Source of the DNA: an uncultured Alphaproteobacteria bacterium
GTDB taxonomy: Bacteria; Pseudomonadota; Alphaproteobacteria; Micropepsales; Micropepsaceae
Length of the DNA stretch: 64,000 nt
Direction of reading: 5' to 3'
Assembly (NCBI GenBank): GCA_902826695.1
Contig: CADEFU010000002.1
Location: 372,001 to 436,000, forward strand
In this document: positions 8,193 through 15,848 of the stretch, piece after piece
Layout: each line of letters opens with the position of its first letter
Position numbering within the stretch: position 1 is the stretch's first letter
Translations under genes and position numbers: made by a program
The notes under the pieces: model-generated
Told to the model about the DNA's origin: nothing
The model's database searches: none
The model's input: the letters and a program-made list of their open reading frames with translations, nothing else

Positions 8193-9520
8193 CTTCGAAC
8201 GTGGTGACGAACATGCGGCACAGTGTTGGGATGATGCTTTCTGCGGCAGCGTTGATGGTGGCAGCCGTGTTCTTCGCGGCGTCCAGCGATACGGCGCAAG
8301 CCTATAGCGGCGCGCAGGCGGAGGCGCAGTCCGATCCCTATGCGTTTCCGAACATCGATCTTTGCTGCAAGAAGAAGAAAGTCCACCGGCCGAAGCGCAG
8401 GCACGACGACGGCGATCATGGGAACGGCGATTCGGATTCGGATGACGACGAACCAGACTATAAGCGCGGTTCGGTGCGGGTGAGTTGCGGCGAGCCGCGA
8501 CGCTATTCTTATTCTTCGATCCGCGAGGCGCTCGATCACGTCGGCGAAGGCGGGCGGATCCGCGTTCATCCGGGTGCGGCTTGCGATATCTCGGGTCTGA
8601 CGATCGACGACGGCGTGTTGATCGAGTCCGATGACTATGCCTATGGCGCGCGTGCTCAGCTTGTGGGCAGGGATTGCGCCATCGTTGCGCCGAGCTACGG
8701 CAACTCGACCGTGACCTTTCGTGGCGTGGACGTCGACGGGTGCGTGATCGTCCGTCATGGGCGCTTGGCATTCCATGAGGTAAACCTGTCGTCGCGCGGT
8801 ACCGGCGACGCGGTGCGCTTGAACGGCGGTTCGTTCACGTCGACGGACTCGACGATTCGCGCGCGTGGCACGGCTGTCAACGCGGTCAACGGTATCTCCG
8901 TTTCGCTTAGCGGCGGCGGATTTGCGAGCGGCGCGCGGGCCGAAACGGTGGTCGTTTTGAATGTGGACGGTGCTAGCGTCACGAATACTCTAATCAAGGG
9001 TGGTTTGGTTGGCGTGCGCGTCGGCATGACGGGGCGCCATTCGGTGAACTTCAATCGCGTGCAGGTGCTGCGCGGGGAAGCTAGCGAGATCTACCAGATT
9101 GGGCCGGGTCAGGCCGGTATTCTGGTCGGCGGTGCAGCGCCGGGTGATGACTTGCCGTCGTTGCCGAGCCTGCCTGGGACCGCTTTCACGATCGAGGGCG
9201 GTGTGATTGCTGGCTATGGCGATGCCTTGGTGTTCGGGCCGGGCACGCGGGGTGCGGCAAAGGGTGTCAACATCGCCCATCCGGGTCGCGGGATCGTTGT
9301 CGCGGCCGGTGCCGCGGTGGATTTGCGCGAGAATCGCATTAGCCACGCCAAGCGGGTCGGCATTGACCTTGAGTCGGGTGCTGCCGGTGCGGCCTCGTTC
9401 AATGATATACAGTGCGACAACGGATCGTGCGTTTGCTACGGCGGCGATTGCACTTCGCGATCGGACCGTGATTTCGGGCGGGGTGCGTTCCGGATGAGCG
9501 GTACGCGGTGCGACGATTAG
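8189..9520 (+). CDS. Exported right-handed beta-helix protein
   Basis: A 443-residue protein with an N-terminal signal (MLSAAALMVAAVFFAASS, cleavage near residue 38). A short Cys/Lys stretch and an Asp/His-rich linker (about 50-92) follow. A long domain of PbH1-type parallel beta-helix coils then runs from about residue 110 to 400, rich in G, V, D, N and S turns. The C-terminus is Cys-rich (CDNGSCVCYGGDC), suggesting disulfides outside the cytoplasm. It starts at a GTG overlapping the previous stop (GTGA). Such folds bind or cleave polysaccharides, but no catalytic signature is obvious. Confidence 0.7.
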   Translation: MTSNVVTNMRHSVGMMLSAAALMVAAVFFAASSDTAQAYSGAQAEAQSDPYAFPNIDLCCKKKKVHRPKRRHDDGDHGNGDSDSDDDEPDYKRGSVRVSCGEPRRYSYSSIREALDHVGEGGRIRVHPGAACDISGLTIDDGVLIESDDYAYGARAQLVGRDCAIVAPSYGNSTVTFRGVDVDGCVIVRHGRLAFHEVNLSSRGTGDAVRLNGGSFTSTDSTIRARGTAVNAVNGISVSLSGGGFASGARAETVVVLNVDGASVTNTLIKGGLVGVRVGMTGRHSVNFNRVQVLRGEASEIYQIGPGQAGILVGGAAPGDDLPSLPSLPGTAFTIEGGVIAGYGDALVFGPGTRGAAKGVNIAHPGRGIVVAAGAAVDLRENRISHAKRVGIDLESGAAGAASFNDIQCDNGSCVCYGGDCTSRSDRDFGRGAFRMSGTRCDD

Positions 9521-9546
9521 AGGGCGCCGCCGGATGACGGGTTTGA

Positions 9547-9819
9547 ATGGCACAACACGATCACAAGCTGTTTACGACACCGGTGTCGGTGAACGACGGC
9601 TTCAAGCGCGCGGACGGGAAGTCTTGGGCGATCTTGGGCGTCGCGGCGGTCGCTGCAATCGTGATCGTCGTGCTGATCAGCTTCTTCGTGGAGAAGCCGG
9701 GCGTGAAGTGGCCGACGTCGCCGGCGCAACCGGCCGCTCAGCCGGTGGCAGCCCCGCCGAGCGAGGAGCCTCGTACCTACGACGTCGCGCCGCCGAGCAG
9801 GCTTCCGCCGTCAGGCTGA
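9547..9819 (+). CDS. Small single-span membrane protein, Pro-rich tail
   Basis: A 90-residue protein: a cytoplasmic N-terminus of about 25 residues, one membrane segment (ILGVAAVAAIVIVVLISFF, about 29-47), then a Pro/Ala-rich periplasmic tail (PAQPAAQPVAAPPSEEP). It lies 26 bases after the beta-helix gene and 19 before the next, so it is almost certainly in the same transcript. The family is unknown. The shape suggests an anchor or linker for the neighbouring exported proteins. Confidence 0.6.
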   Translation: MAQHDHKLFTTPVSVNDGFKRADGKSWAILGVAAVAAIVIVVLISFFVEKPGVKWPTSPAQPAAQPVAAPPSEEPRTYDVAPPSRLPPSG

Positions 9820-9838
9820 TGGGTCAATTGGGGGTCGC

Positions 9839-10573
9839 ATGAGCTTGGGCCGTGTTCTCGAATACGCGATCGTCATCATCCTGGCGCTGCTGCTGGGTTT
9901 GACGATCGGTTATCTTCTTTTCGGGTTTGGCGGCTCGAGCGCGTGCACGGATTGCCAAGTGTCCATGCCGCAAGTTCGGGCGGAGTGCGACAAGCAGTTC
10001 TTCGGAACGGGCGTGCGTGCGAAGCAGTTGGATGCGGGTGCCGAAGACGAGTTCCTGGTTGCGTTCGCCGATCAAAGCGCGTTCGCGTCGGATCCGAATG
10101 CAAGTGGCGGCTATGGGAGCTACTCGACTCCCTCGAGCTATCCCGGCGTCGGGCAATCTACGCCGCTGCCGCGTGGACCGGGCTATGTGATGGTCCGCGC
10201 GCAGCCGCAGTTTGGGTACAACTACTCGGGCGGGCAGTCGGCCAACTACGGATCCTACGATGCGAGCAGCGACACACGTCCGGGCACGAGCTGGAACGAA
10301 GTGACGGTAACGGTCGCGCGCTATGTCAATCCGTTGCGCAATGATGCGACGTGCAATACGCGTTCGGTGCGCTTCCTCGACGGGCGGTTTGAGTCCTACT
10401 GCGAAATCCCCAAGCAATTCGGGGCGGACGATGGCGGACAGGCGAGCTACCGCATTTTCGTGCGCAACGAGAGCAGCGTGCCGGTTGAATACTGCATCAT
10501 CTCGAACTGCGATGCCTCGGCCCCTTACGGCCAAGGTTCGTTGTGCCAGGGCGAGCAGGCGCCGCTGCAGTAA
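9839..10573 (+). CDS. Membrane-anchored hypothetical protein with Cys-rich exterior domain
   Basis: A 244-residue protein. One N-terminal membrane segment (YAIVIILALLLGLTIGYLLF, about 9-28) is followed by a periplasmic part with CTDCQ, a Gly/Ser/Tyr-rich middle (about 90-145), and a C-terminal domain with several cysteines (CNTRS, YCEIPK, YCIISNC, LCQGE). These are likely disulfide-bonded. It is the last gene of the four-gene operon. No family is recognised. Paired cysteines in this and the beta-helix protein suggest that both work outside the cytoplasm. Confidence 0.62.
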   Translation: MSLGRVLEYAIVIILALLLGLTIGYLLFGFGGSSACTDCQVSMPQVRAECDKQFFGTGVRAKQLDAGAEDEFLVAFADQSAFASDPNASGGYGSYSTPSSYPGVGQSTPLPRGPGYVMVRAQPQFGYNYSGGQSANYGSYDASSDTRPGTSWNEVTVTVARYVNPLRNDATCNTRSVRFLDGRFESYCEIPKQFGADDGGQASYRIFVRNESSVPVEYCIISNCDASAPYGQGSLCQGEQAPLQ

Positions 10574-10633
10574 AAGAAAAGTTTGCGCGGCAGGACGCGA
10601 TCGCGAAGGGCAAGCGAGTTGCTGCGGGCGTAA

Positions 10634-11230
10634 TCAGCCGGCCAACGCCTCCTCGACGTCGCGCAAGCGATCTTTGCCAAAGTAGATCTGACCGTTGACG
10701 AAGAAGGTTGGAATTCCGAAGGCGCCGCGCTTGGCGGCGTCTTCCGTTGACGCCATGAGTTGGGCCTTCACGTCGCCATCCTGGGAACGCTTGTGCAGAG
10801 CGCTCGCGTCAATGCCGGCCTCTTGAAGCGATGCGACGGCGACCTCCGGGTCATCCATCTTCTTCGGGTCTACCCACATCAGGCGGAACGCGGCCTCGAC
10901 GAACGGTTTGAGCCCGCCATCCATTGCGGCCGCCGTGGCCATGCGCATCAAGAGCAGCGTGTTGACCGGGAAGTGCGGGTTCATCGCGAAGGGCAGGTTG
11001 TGGCGCGCAATGAAGCGCTGCATTTCAAGACGCTCGTACGCCAGCTTGTTGGGGATGCCGGAGAAGGCAATCATCGGGGCTTGATTGCCGGTGAGTTTGA
11101 AGAGGCCGCCCAGCAGGACCGGCGTGTATTCAAACGTCGTGCCTGTGCGCGCTTCGATCGCGGGGATCACTTTGTGCGAGAGATAAGCGTTCGGACTGGC
11201 GAAGTCGAAAAGGAATTCGGCGCGGGCCAT
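10634..11230 (-). CDS. 2-hydroxychromene-2-carboxylate isomerase / DsbA-like protein
   Basis: A 198-residue thioredoxin-fold protein. The N-terminus FLFDFASPNAYLSHKVIP carries the SPNAY motif of HCCA isomerases (Ser instead of a CxxC pair). The C-terminus FGIPTFFVNGQIYFGKDRL is the cis-Pro strand and closing helix. HCCA isomerases use glutathione to isomerise naphthalene-pathway intermediates; many homologues have unknown substrates. The ATG shares one base with the SDR stop (TGATG), so the two are co-translated. It resembles the protein at 5499-6149 in fold but is clearly a different sequence. Confidence 0.82.
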   Translation of the reverse strand: MARAEFLFDFASPNAYLSHKVIPAIEARTGTTFEYTPVLLGGLFKLTGNQAPMIAFSGIPNKLAYERLEMQRFIARHNLPFAMNPHFPVNTLLLMRMATAAAMDGGLKPFVEAAFRLMWVDPKKMDDPEVAVASLQEAGIDASALHKRSQDGDVKAQLMASTEDAAKRGAFGIPTFFVNGQIYFGKDRLRDVEEALAG

Positions 11231-11973
11231 CACCAAGGTTCTCCATAGGGGCGTAGATCGAGTTCGAACGTCCAAGCGTCGCGGGTCTGTTGATGCAGTG
11301 TCCAGTACGCGTTGGCGATCGAAGCGGGGTTCATGAGCGCGTCTTCCGGCATCGCCGCAAGGGCTGCTTCCCCACGTGCTGCTTTGATCCGCTCGCGGAC
11401 AAAATTTGTGTCCACGCCGGCATCGATCACGGGGTGCGCGACGTGAATGTTGCGCGGGCCGAGTTCGCGCGCCATCGCTTGAGCCACCATCCGAAGCCCG
11501 GCTTTGGCGCTCGAAAACGCGGCATAGCCTGAGCCGCCGCGCAGGCTGGCCGTGGCGCCGGTGAAGAAGATCGACCCTCGCCCGTGCTTCAGCATGATCC
11601 GGGCGGCTTCGCGTCCGCTGAGAAAGCCGGCTTTGCAGGCCATCTCCCAGACCTTGAAGAAGACGCGCTCCGTCGTCTCCAAAATCGGGAAATTCACGTT
11701 TGCGCCGGGATTGATGATCACCACTTCGAGCGGTGCATGCAGATCGGCGGCGTTTAGAAAAGCCGTGACTTCGTCTTCCTTGCGGGCGTCCAGGCCGCGC
11801 GCTTCGCATGCGCCGCCGGCGGCTTCGATCTCGCGTTTGAGCGGCTCAAGTTTCTCAGCCGTGCGGCGGCCGGCGAATACCGTGTAGCCTTCGGAGGCGA
11901 ATTTCCGAGCGATTGCCGACCCGATGAAGTCGCCGGCGCCGATGATGGCGCATGTGGCATTGCGTTTGGGCAT
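11230..11973 (-). CDS. SDR-family oxidoreductase lacking the catalytic Tyr
   Basis: A 247-residue short-chain dehydrogenase-like protein. The Rossmann start reads CAIIGAGDFIGSAIA, and the NPGANVN strand corresponds to the NAG motif. The usual YxxxK is FxxxK here: Phe153 and Lys157 in GYAAFSSAKAGLR. The ELGPRNIHVAHPVID strand is typical. ATG 11973 sits 70 bases from the divergent HxlR regulator with a palindrome between. The operon with the HCCA-like protein suggests degradation or detoxification of an aromatic or glutathione-linked compound; this is inference. Confidence 0.8.
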   Translation of the reverse strand: MPKRNATCAIIGAGDFIGSAIARKFASEGYTVFAGRRTAEKLEPLKREIEAAGGACEARGLDARKEDEVTAFLNAADLHAPLEVVIINPGANVNFPILETTERVFFKVWEMACKAGFLSGREAARIMLKHGRGSIFFTGATASLRGGSGYAAFSSAKAGLRMVAQAMARELGPRNIHVAHPVIDAGVDTNFVRERIKAARGEAALAAMPEDALMNPASIANAYWTLHQQTRDAWTFELDLRPYGEPW

Positions 11974-12002
11974 ACGCGCTCCTTTCGATGTCGCAACACG
12001 TA

Positions 12003-12019
12003 AGTCTTGAAATAAGACT
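12003..12019. promoter_or_regulatory. Palindromic operator, probable HxlR site
   Basis: AGTCTT (12003-12008) and AAGACT (12014-12019) form a perfect 6-bp inverted repeat with a 5-bp AT-rich spacer. It lies midway between the divergent SDR and hxlR-like genes. This is the expected place for autoregulation and control of the SDR operon. Confidence 0.6.
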
Positions 12020-12043
12020 GAGTCAATGGCAAAATGAGTTACG

Positions 12044-12514
12044 ATGCGATGGCATGACCTAAGGCAGGAAGATTGTTCGTTGGCGCGTGCGCTCGCCGTT
12101 GTCGGCGATCGATGGACGCTGCTTGTGCTGCGGGAAGCCTTTTTGCGGGTTCGTCGCTTCGACGATTTCCAGTCGCGGCTTGGGATAGCGCGGCGCGTGT
12201 TGACCGAACGGCTTGCGCACCTCGTCGAGAATGGCGTTCTCACGAAGGTGGCCTATCAGGAGGCGCCGCCGCGCTATGAGTATCGCCTGACCAAGAGAGG
12301 CCTCGGCCTTTATCCGGTTCTGCTTGGGCTCGTGCATTGGGGCGATGAGCATTTCGCGGGGAAGAAAGGGCCGCCGCTGCTTCACCGCCACGTCGGTTGC
12401 GGGCACGATTTTCGAGGGGTGTTGACCTGCTCCGAGTGCGGCGAAGCGGTCGATCCACGCGCGGTCGAGCCGCATTTAGGCCCCGGCGCGCGGCGCAAGA
12501 CCGGTTCCGGGTAA
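12044..12514 (+). CDS. HxlR-family winged-helix regulator
   Basis: A 156-residue DNA-binding protein. The opening CSLARALAVVGDRWTLLVLR is the classic HxlR start (effector Cys11 and WTLLILR). A winged helix follows (RRFDDFQSRLGIARRVLTER, then LVENGVLTKVAY). The C-terminus holds a Cys/His pattern (CGHDF, TCSECGE) common in HxlR proteins. HxlR regulators often sense electrophiles or aldehydes through a cysteine. It is divergent from the SDR/isomerase operon and a palindrome sits between, so it probably controls that operon. Confidence 0.88.
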   Translation: MRWHDLRQEDCSLARALAVVGDRWTLLVLREAFLRVRRFDDFQSRLGIARRVLTERLAHLVENGVLTKVAYQEAPPRYEYRLTKRGLGLYPVLLGLVHWGDEHFAGKKGPPLLHRHVGCGHDFRGVLTCSECGEAVDPRAVEPHLGPGARRKTGSG

Positions 12515-12538
12515 GTCCGAGGCGGCGCGTCGAGGAAA

Positions 12539-12614
12539 TGGCGCACCCAGCACGATTCGAACGTGCGACCTCTGCCTTCGGAGGGCAGCGCTCTATCCAC
12601 TGAGCTATGGGTGC
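12539..12614 (-). tRNA. tRNA-Arg (anticodon CCG)
   Basis: Read on the minus strand this is a complete cloverleaf: acceptor GCACCCA/TGGGTGC, D-arm AGCTCAGTGGATAGAGC, anticodon stem CTGCC/GGCAG with loop CTCCGAA (anticodon CCG), the T-arm with GTTCGAATC, and an encoded CCA end (12541-12539). It reads codon CGG. Confidence 0.95.
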
Positions 12615-12737
12615 TTCAGGGCGCGGAACCTAACGAAAGCGGTTGGAATTCGCAAATAGCGCGGTTTGGCGGGCGTGACGCGGGGCTTCGGATTGCGCTA
12701 TTGAGGCGCCATCAACATCAGCACCCAGTTGAGCCCC

Positions 12738-12923
12738 ATGCCCACGCCCGCGCCAGAAGTCATTGTTGTCGAGAAACGCCGGATCGCCTGTGACGGCGAT
12801 GGGGGGGCGCTCGGGCACCCACGCGTTTTTCTGGAGATGGGCACCGGCAGGCACGTCGAGTGCCCCTATTGCGACCGGAAATACGTGCTCTCGCCCAAGG
12901 CGGCTGAGGCGGATCACCATTGA
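12738..12923 (+). CDS. Small CHCC-type zinc-finger protein
   Basis: A 61-residue protein of the zf-CHCC family (related to the zinc domain of mitochondrial complex I subunit NDUFS6). The ligands Cys18, His27, Cys42 and Cys45 are present (ACDG, LGHPRVFL, CPYC). ATG 12738 was preferred over an upstream TTG. Its TGA overlaps the polA TTG start by 4 bases (TTGA). A complex I or assembly role is family inference only. Confidence 0.8.
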   Translation: MPTPAPEVIVVEKRRIACDGDGGALGHPRVFLEMGTGRHVECPYCDRKYVLSPKAAEADHH

Positions 12924-15814
12924 ACGCCAAAGCGGCAGGCGCGCCCGCCATTAAGAAGGGCGATCATCTCTATCTGATCGACGGGTCGGGTTACATCTTT
13001 CGCGCGTTTCATGCGCTGCCGCCGCTGACGCGCAAGAGCGACGGGTTGCCGGTCGGTGCGGTTGCGGGCTTTTGCAACATGCTGTTCCGGCTGCTGCTCG
13101 ACACGAAGGCGGGCGATAAGCCGACGCACTTCGCGGTCATCTTCGACAGCGCGCGGGCGAATTTCCGGAACGACATTTATCCCGCGTACAAGGCGCACCG
13201 GCCGCCGCCGCCGGATGACCTGATCCCGCAGTTCGCCCTCATCCGCGATGCGACGCGCGCGTTCGGCGTGCCTGCGATCGAGAAGGACGGGTTCGAGGCG
13301 GACGATTTGATCGGCACCTATGCGACGCAGGCCGCGAAGGCTGGCGCGATGGTCACGATCGTGTCGTCGGACAAAGACTTGATGCAGCTCGTCGAGGACG
13401 GGAAGGTCGAGCTGCTCGACACGATGAAGACGCCGAACAAGTCGATCCGCTCGGCCGAGGTGATGGAGAAGTTCGGCGTGCCGCCGTCCAAGGTCGTGGA
13501 CGTGCAGTCGCTGGCCGGCGATTCCACCGACAATGTGCCCGGCGTGCCGGGGATCGGCGTGAAGACCGCGGCCGAGTTGATCAACACGTACGGCGATCTC
13601 GAGACGCTGCTGAAGCGCGCGGGCGAGATCAAGCAGCCGAAGCGGCGCGAGACGTTGATCGACAACGCGGAGAAGGCGCGGGTTTCGAAGAAGCTGGTTC
13701 AGCTCGATCTGAATTCGCCGGTGCCGGTGCCGGTCGGCGAGCTTGGCGTGGTCGAGCCGGATGTGAAGGAACTGGTCGGCTTCCTGAAGGGGATGGAACT
13801 TGCGTCGCTGCTGAAGCGCGTTGCCAAGGAATGGGACCTGGCGGACGTCGATTCGATCCCGGCGTCGTCGCTTGGGGTTGCGGCGCCGAAGGCTGAGGCC
13901 GCGCCGGCAACGGGTGACGAGAAGACGGCTGCGCCCGGCGCGTTCGATCGCGCTGTGCTGACAAAGCCGTTCGAGAAGGCGAAGTACGAAGTCGTGACGA
14001 CGGCGGAGGCGCTGGAGCGTTGGATCGCGCGCATCAACGAGGCCGGTGTTGTCGCGATCGATACGGGGACGACGGGTGGCCTTGAGACCGAGGCGGAGCT
14101 GGTGGGCTTGGCGCTCGCCGTTGCGCCGGGCGAGGCGTGCTATGTGCCGGTGGCGCATGGTTCGGGCGGCGGGCTCGACTTTGGCGGCGACGCCCAAGGG
14201 CAGCTGGCGCGCGACTTCGTCGTGAAGAAGTTGAAGCCGCTGCTCGCCGACGACGGCGTGCTCAAGATCGGGCACGACATCAAGCGGGACTGCCACGCGT
14301 TTGCGCGTTACGGCGCCACGTTTGCCGGCACCGACGATGTGATGTTGCTTTCCTATGTCGTGGAGGAGGGCATTCGCAGCCACGATCTGGTGGAGCTTGC
14401 CGACGCGCATTTGAAGCACAAGCTGGCGGCGCGCGAAGAGGTGCTTGGCAAGGGCAAGGCGCAGGTTTCGTTCGACAAGTTGGCGGTCGCCGATGCGGCC
14501 GCCTACGCCGCCGAATGCGCCGACGTGAAGCTCAGGCTTTGGAGCGTGTTGAAGGCGCGGCTTGCGGCGGATCGTTTGACCACCGTTTACGAGACGCTGG
14601 AGCGGCCGCTCGTCTCCGTGCTGAGCGACATGGAAGAGGCGGGCATCCTGGTCGATCGCAACGTGCTGACGCGGCTGTCGCAGCGGTTTGCGCAGAAGAT
14701 GGCCCAGCTTGAGGAGAGCATCTACAAGCTTGCGGGACAGAAGTTCAATTTGGGTTCGCCGAAACAGCTTGGCGAAATCCTGTTCGAGAACATGAGCTTG
14801 CCCGGCGGGCGCAAGACGAAGACCGGCGCATGGTCGACCGATGCCGACGTGCTCGAGGAACTCGCGGCGCAGGGGCACGATCTGCCGAAGGAAATTCTCG
14901 ATTGGCGGCAGCTGTCGAAGCTGAAGAGCACGTACACGGACGCGCTGCCGAACTTCATCAGCGCGCGCACGGGGCGCATTCACACGTCGTATACGATGGC
15001 TTCCACCACGACGGGGCGGTTGTCGTCGAACGATCCGAACTTGCAGAACATCCCGATCCGCACCCAGGAAGGGCGCGAGATCCGCACGGCGTTCGTGGCG
15101 GCGAAGGGCATGAAGCTGATCAGCGCGGACTACAGCCAGATCGAGCTTCGTTTGCTCGCGCATATCGCCGACATTCCGGCGCTGAAGAAGGCGTTCGCGG
15201 AAGGCCTCGACATTCACGCGATGACCGCGAGCGAGATGTTCGGCGTGCCGATCAAGGGCATGCCGGCCGACGTGCGGCGGCGCGCGAAGGCGATCAATTT
15301 CGGCATCATCTACGGCATTTCGGCGTTTGGGCTCGCGAACCAGCTTTCGATCCCGCGCAGCGAAGCGGACGCTTACATCAAGACCTATTTCGAACGCTTC
15401 CCGGGCATCCGCGCCTACATGGATCGCACGAAGGCCGAGGCGCACAAGAACAAGTTCGTGAGCACGATCTTCGGGCGGAAAGTGAACCTGCCCGACATCA
15501 ACGCGTCGAACCCGTCGTTGCGCTCGTTCTTGGAGCGGGCGGCGATCAATGCGCCGATCCAAGGCTCGGCCGCGGACGTGATCCGCCGCGCGATGGTGCG
15601 CATTCCGGATGCGCTGAAGGCGAAGAAGTTGTCGGCGCGGATGCTGCTGCAGGTGCACGACGAACTCGTGTTCGAGGCGCCGGCCGACGAAGCGGACGAC
15701 ACCTGCAAGGTGGTTCAGAAGGTGATGGAGGGCGCGGCGAAACCGGCGCTCGACATTACCGTGCCGCTCGTCGTTGAGGCGAAGGCCGGCAGCAATTGGG
15801 ACGAGGCGCATTAG
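12920..15814 (+). CDS. polA: DNA polymerase I with altered proofreading site
   Basis: A 964-residue repair and Okazaki-fragment polymerase. The 5'-3' exonuclease domain spans about 15-300 (YLIDGSGYIFRAFHALPPL; SSDKDLMQL; GVPGIGVKTA). The 3'-5' exonuclease-like domain spans about 355-555 and the polymerase domain about 560-964 (motif A SADYSQIELRLLAH, motif B RRRAKAINFGIIYGISAFG, motif C QVHDELVFE). In the proofreading domain Asp381 and Asp457 are kept, but E. coli Glu357 corresponds to Gly383 (AIDTGTTG) and Asp501 to Cys533 (YAAECADV). The domain may therefore be inactive or weak. The start is a TTG overlapping the upstream stop. Confidence 0.95.
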   Translation: MNAKAAGAPAIKKGDHLYLIDGSGYIFRAFHALPPLTRKSDGLPVGAVAGFCNMLFRLLLDTKAGDKPTHFAVIFDSARANFRNDIYPAYKAHRPPPPDDLIPQFALIRDATRAFGVPAIEKDGFEADDLIGTYATQAAKAGAMVTIVSSDKDLMQLVEDGKVELLDTMKTPNKSIRSAEVMEKFGVPPSKVVDVQSLAGDSTDNVPGVPGIGVKTAAELINTYGDLETLLKRAGEIKQPKRRETLIDNAEKARVSKKLVQLDLNSPVPVPVGELGVVEPDVKELVGFLKGMELASLLKRVAKEWDLADVDSIPASSLGVAAPKAEAAPATGDEKTAAPGAFDRAVLTKPFEKAKYEVVTTAEALERWIARINEAGVVAIDTGTTGGLETEAELVGLALAVAPGEACYVPVAHGSGGGLDFGGDAQGQLARDFVVKKLKPLLADDGVLKIGHDIKRDCHAFARYGATFAGTDDVMLLSYVVEEGIRSHDLVELADAHLKHKLAAREEVLGKGKAQVSFDKLAVADAAAYAAECADVKLRLWSVLKARLAADRLTTVYETLERPLVSVLSDMEEAGILVDRNVLTRLSQRFAQKMAQLEESIYKLAGQKFNLGSPKQLGEILFENMSLPGGRKTKTGAWSTDADVLEELAAQGHDLPKEILDWRQLSKLKSTYTDALPNFISARTGRIHTSYTMASTTTGRLSSNDPNLQNIPIRTQEGREIRTAFVAAKGMKLISADYSQIELRLLAHIADIPALKKAFAEGLDIHAMTASEMFGVPIKGMPADVRRRAKAINFGIIYGISAFGLANQLSIPRSEADAYIKTYFERFPGIRAYMDRTKAEAHKNKFVSTIFGRKVNLPDINASNPSLRSFLERAAINAPIQGSAADVIRRAMVRIPDALKAKKLSARMLLQVHDELVFEAPADEADDTCKVVQKVMEGAAKPALDITVPLVVEAKAGSNWDEAH

Positions 15815-15842
15815 GGCCTTTCTCTGTTTGCGCGAAAGGCCC
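15814..15842 (+). terminator. Hairpin at the end of polA
   Basis: GGGCCTTTC and GAAAGGCCC form a 9-bp perfect stem beginning at the last base of the polA stop codon. There is no T-run after it, so it is a terminator-like hairpin rather than a canonical intrinsic terminator. Confidence 0.5.
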
Positions 15843-15848
15843 CCTCCG

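Noticed and set aside
12397..12603. A short plus-strand frame running antisense through tRNA-Arg
   Set aside because: Its end, ARFERATSAFGGQRS, is the well-known false peptide produced by reading the complement of a tRNA gene.
12914..15811. A 965-codon open frame on the minus strand opposite polA
   Set aside because: It mirrors polA in a GC-rich genome, is Arg/His/Leu-rich with no domain, and polA has all its motifs on the other strand.
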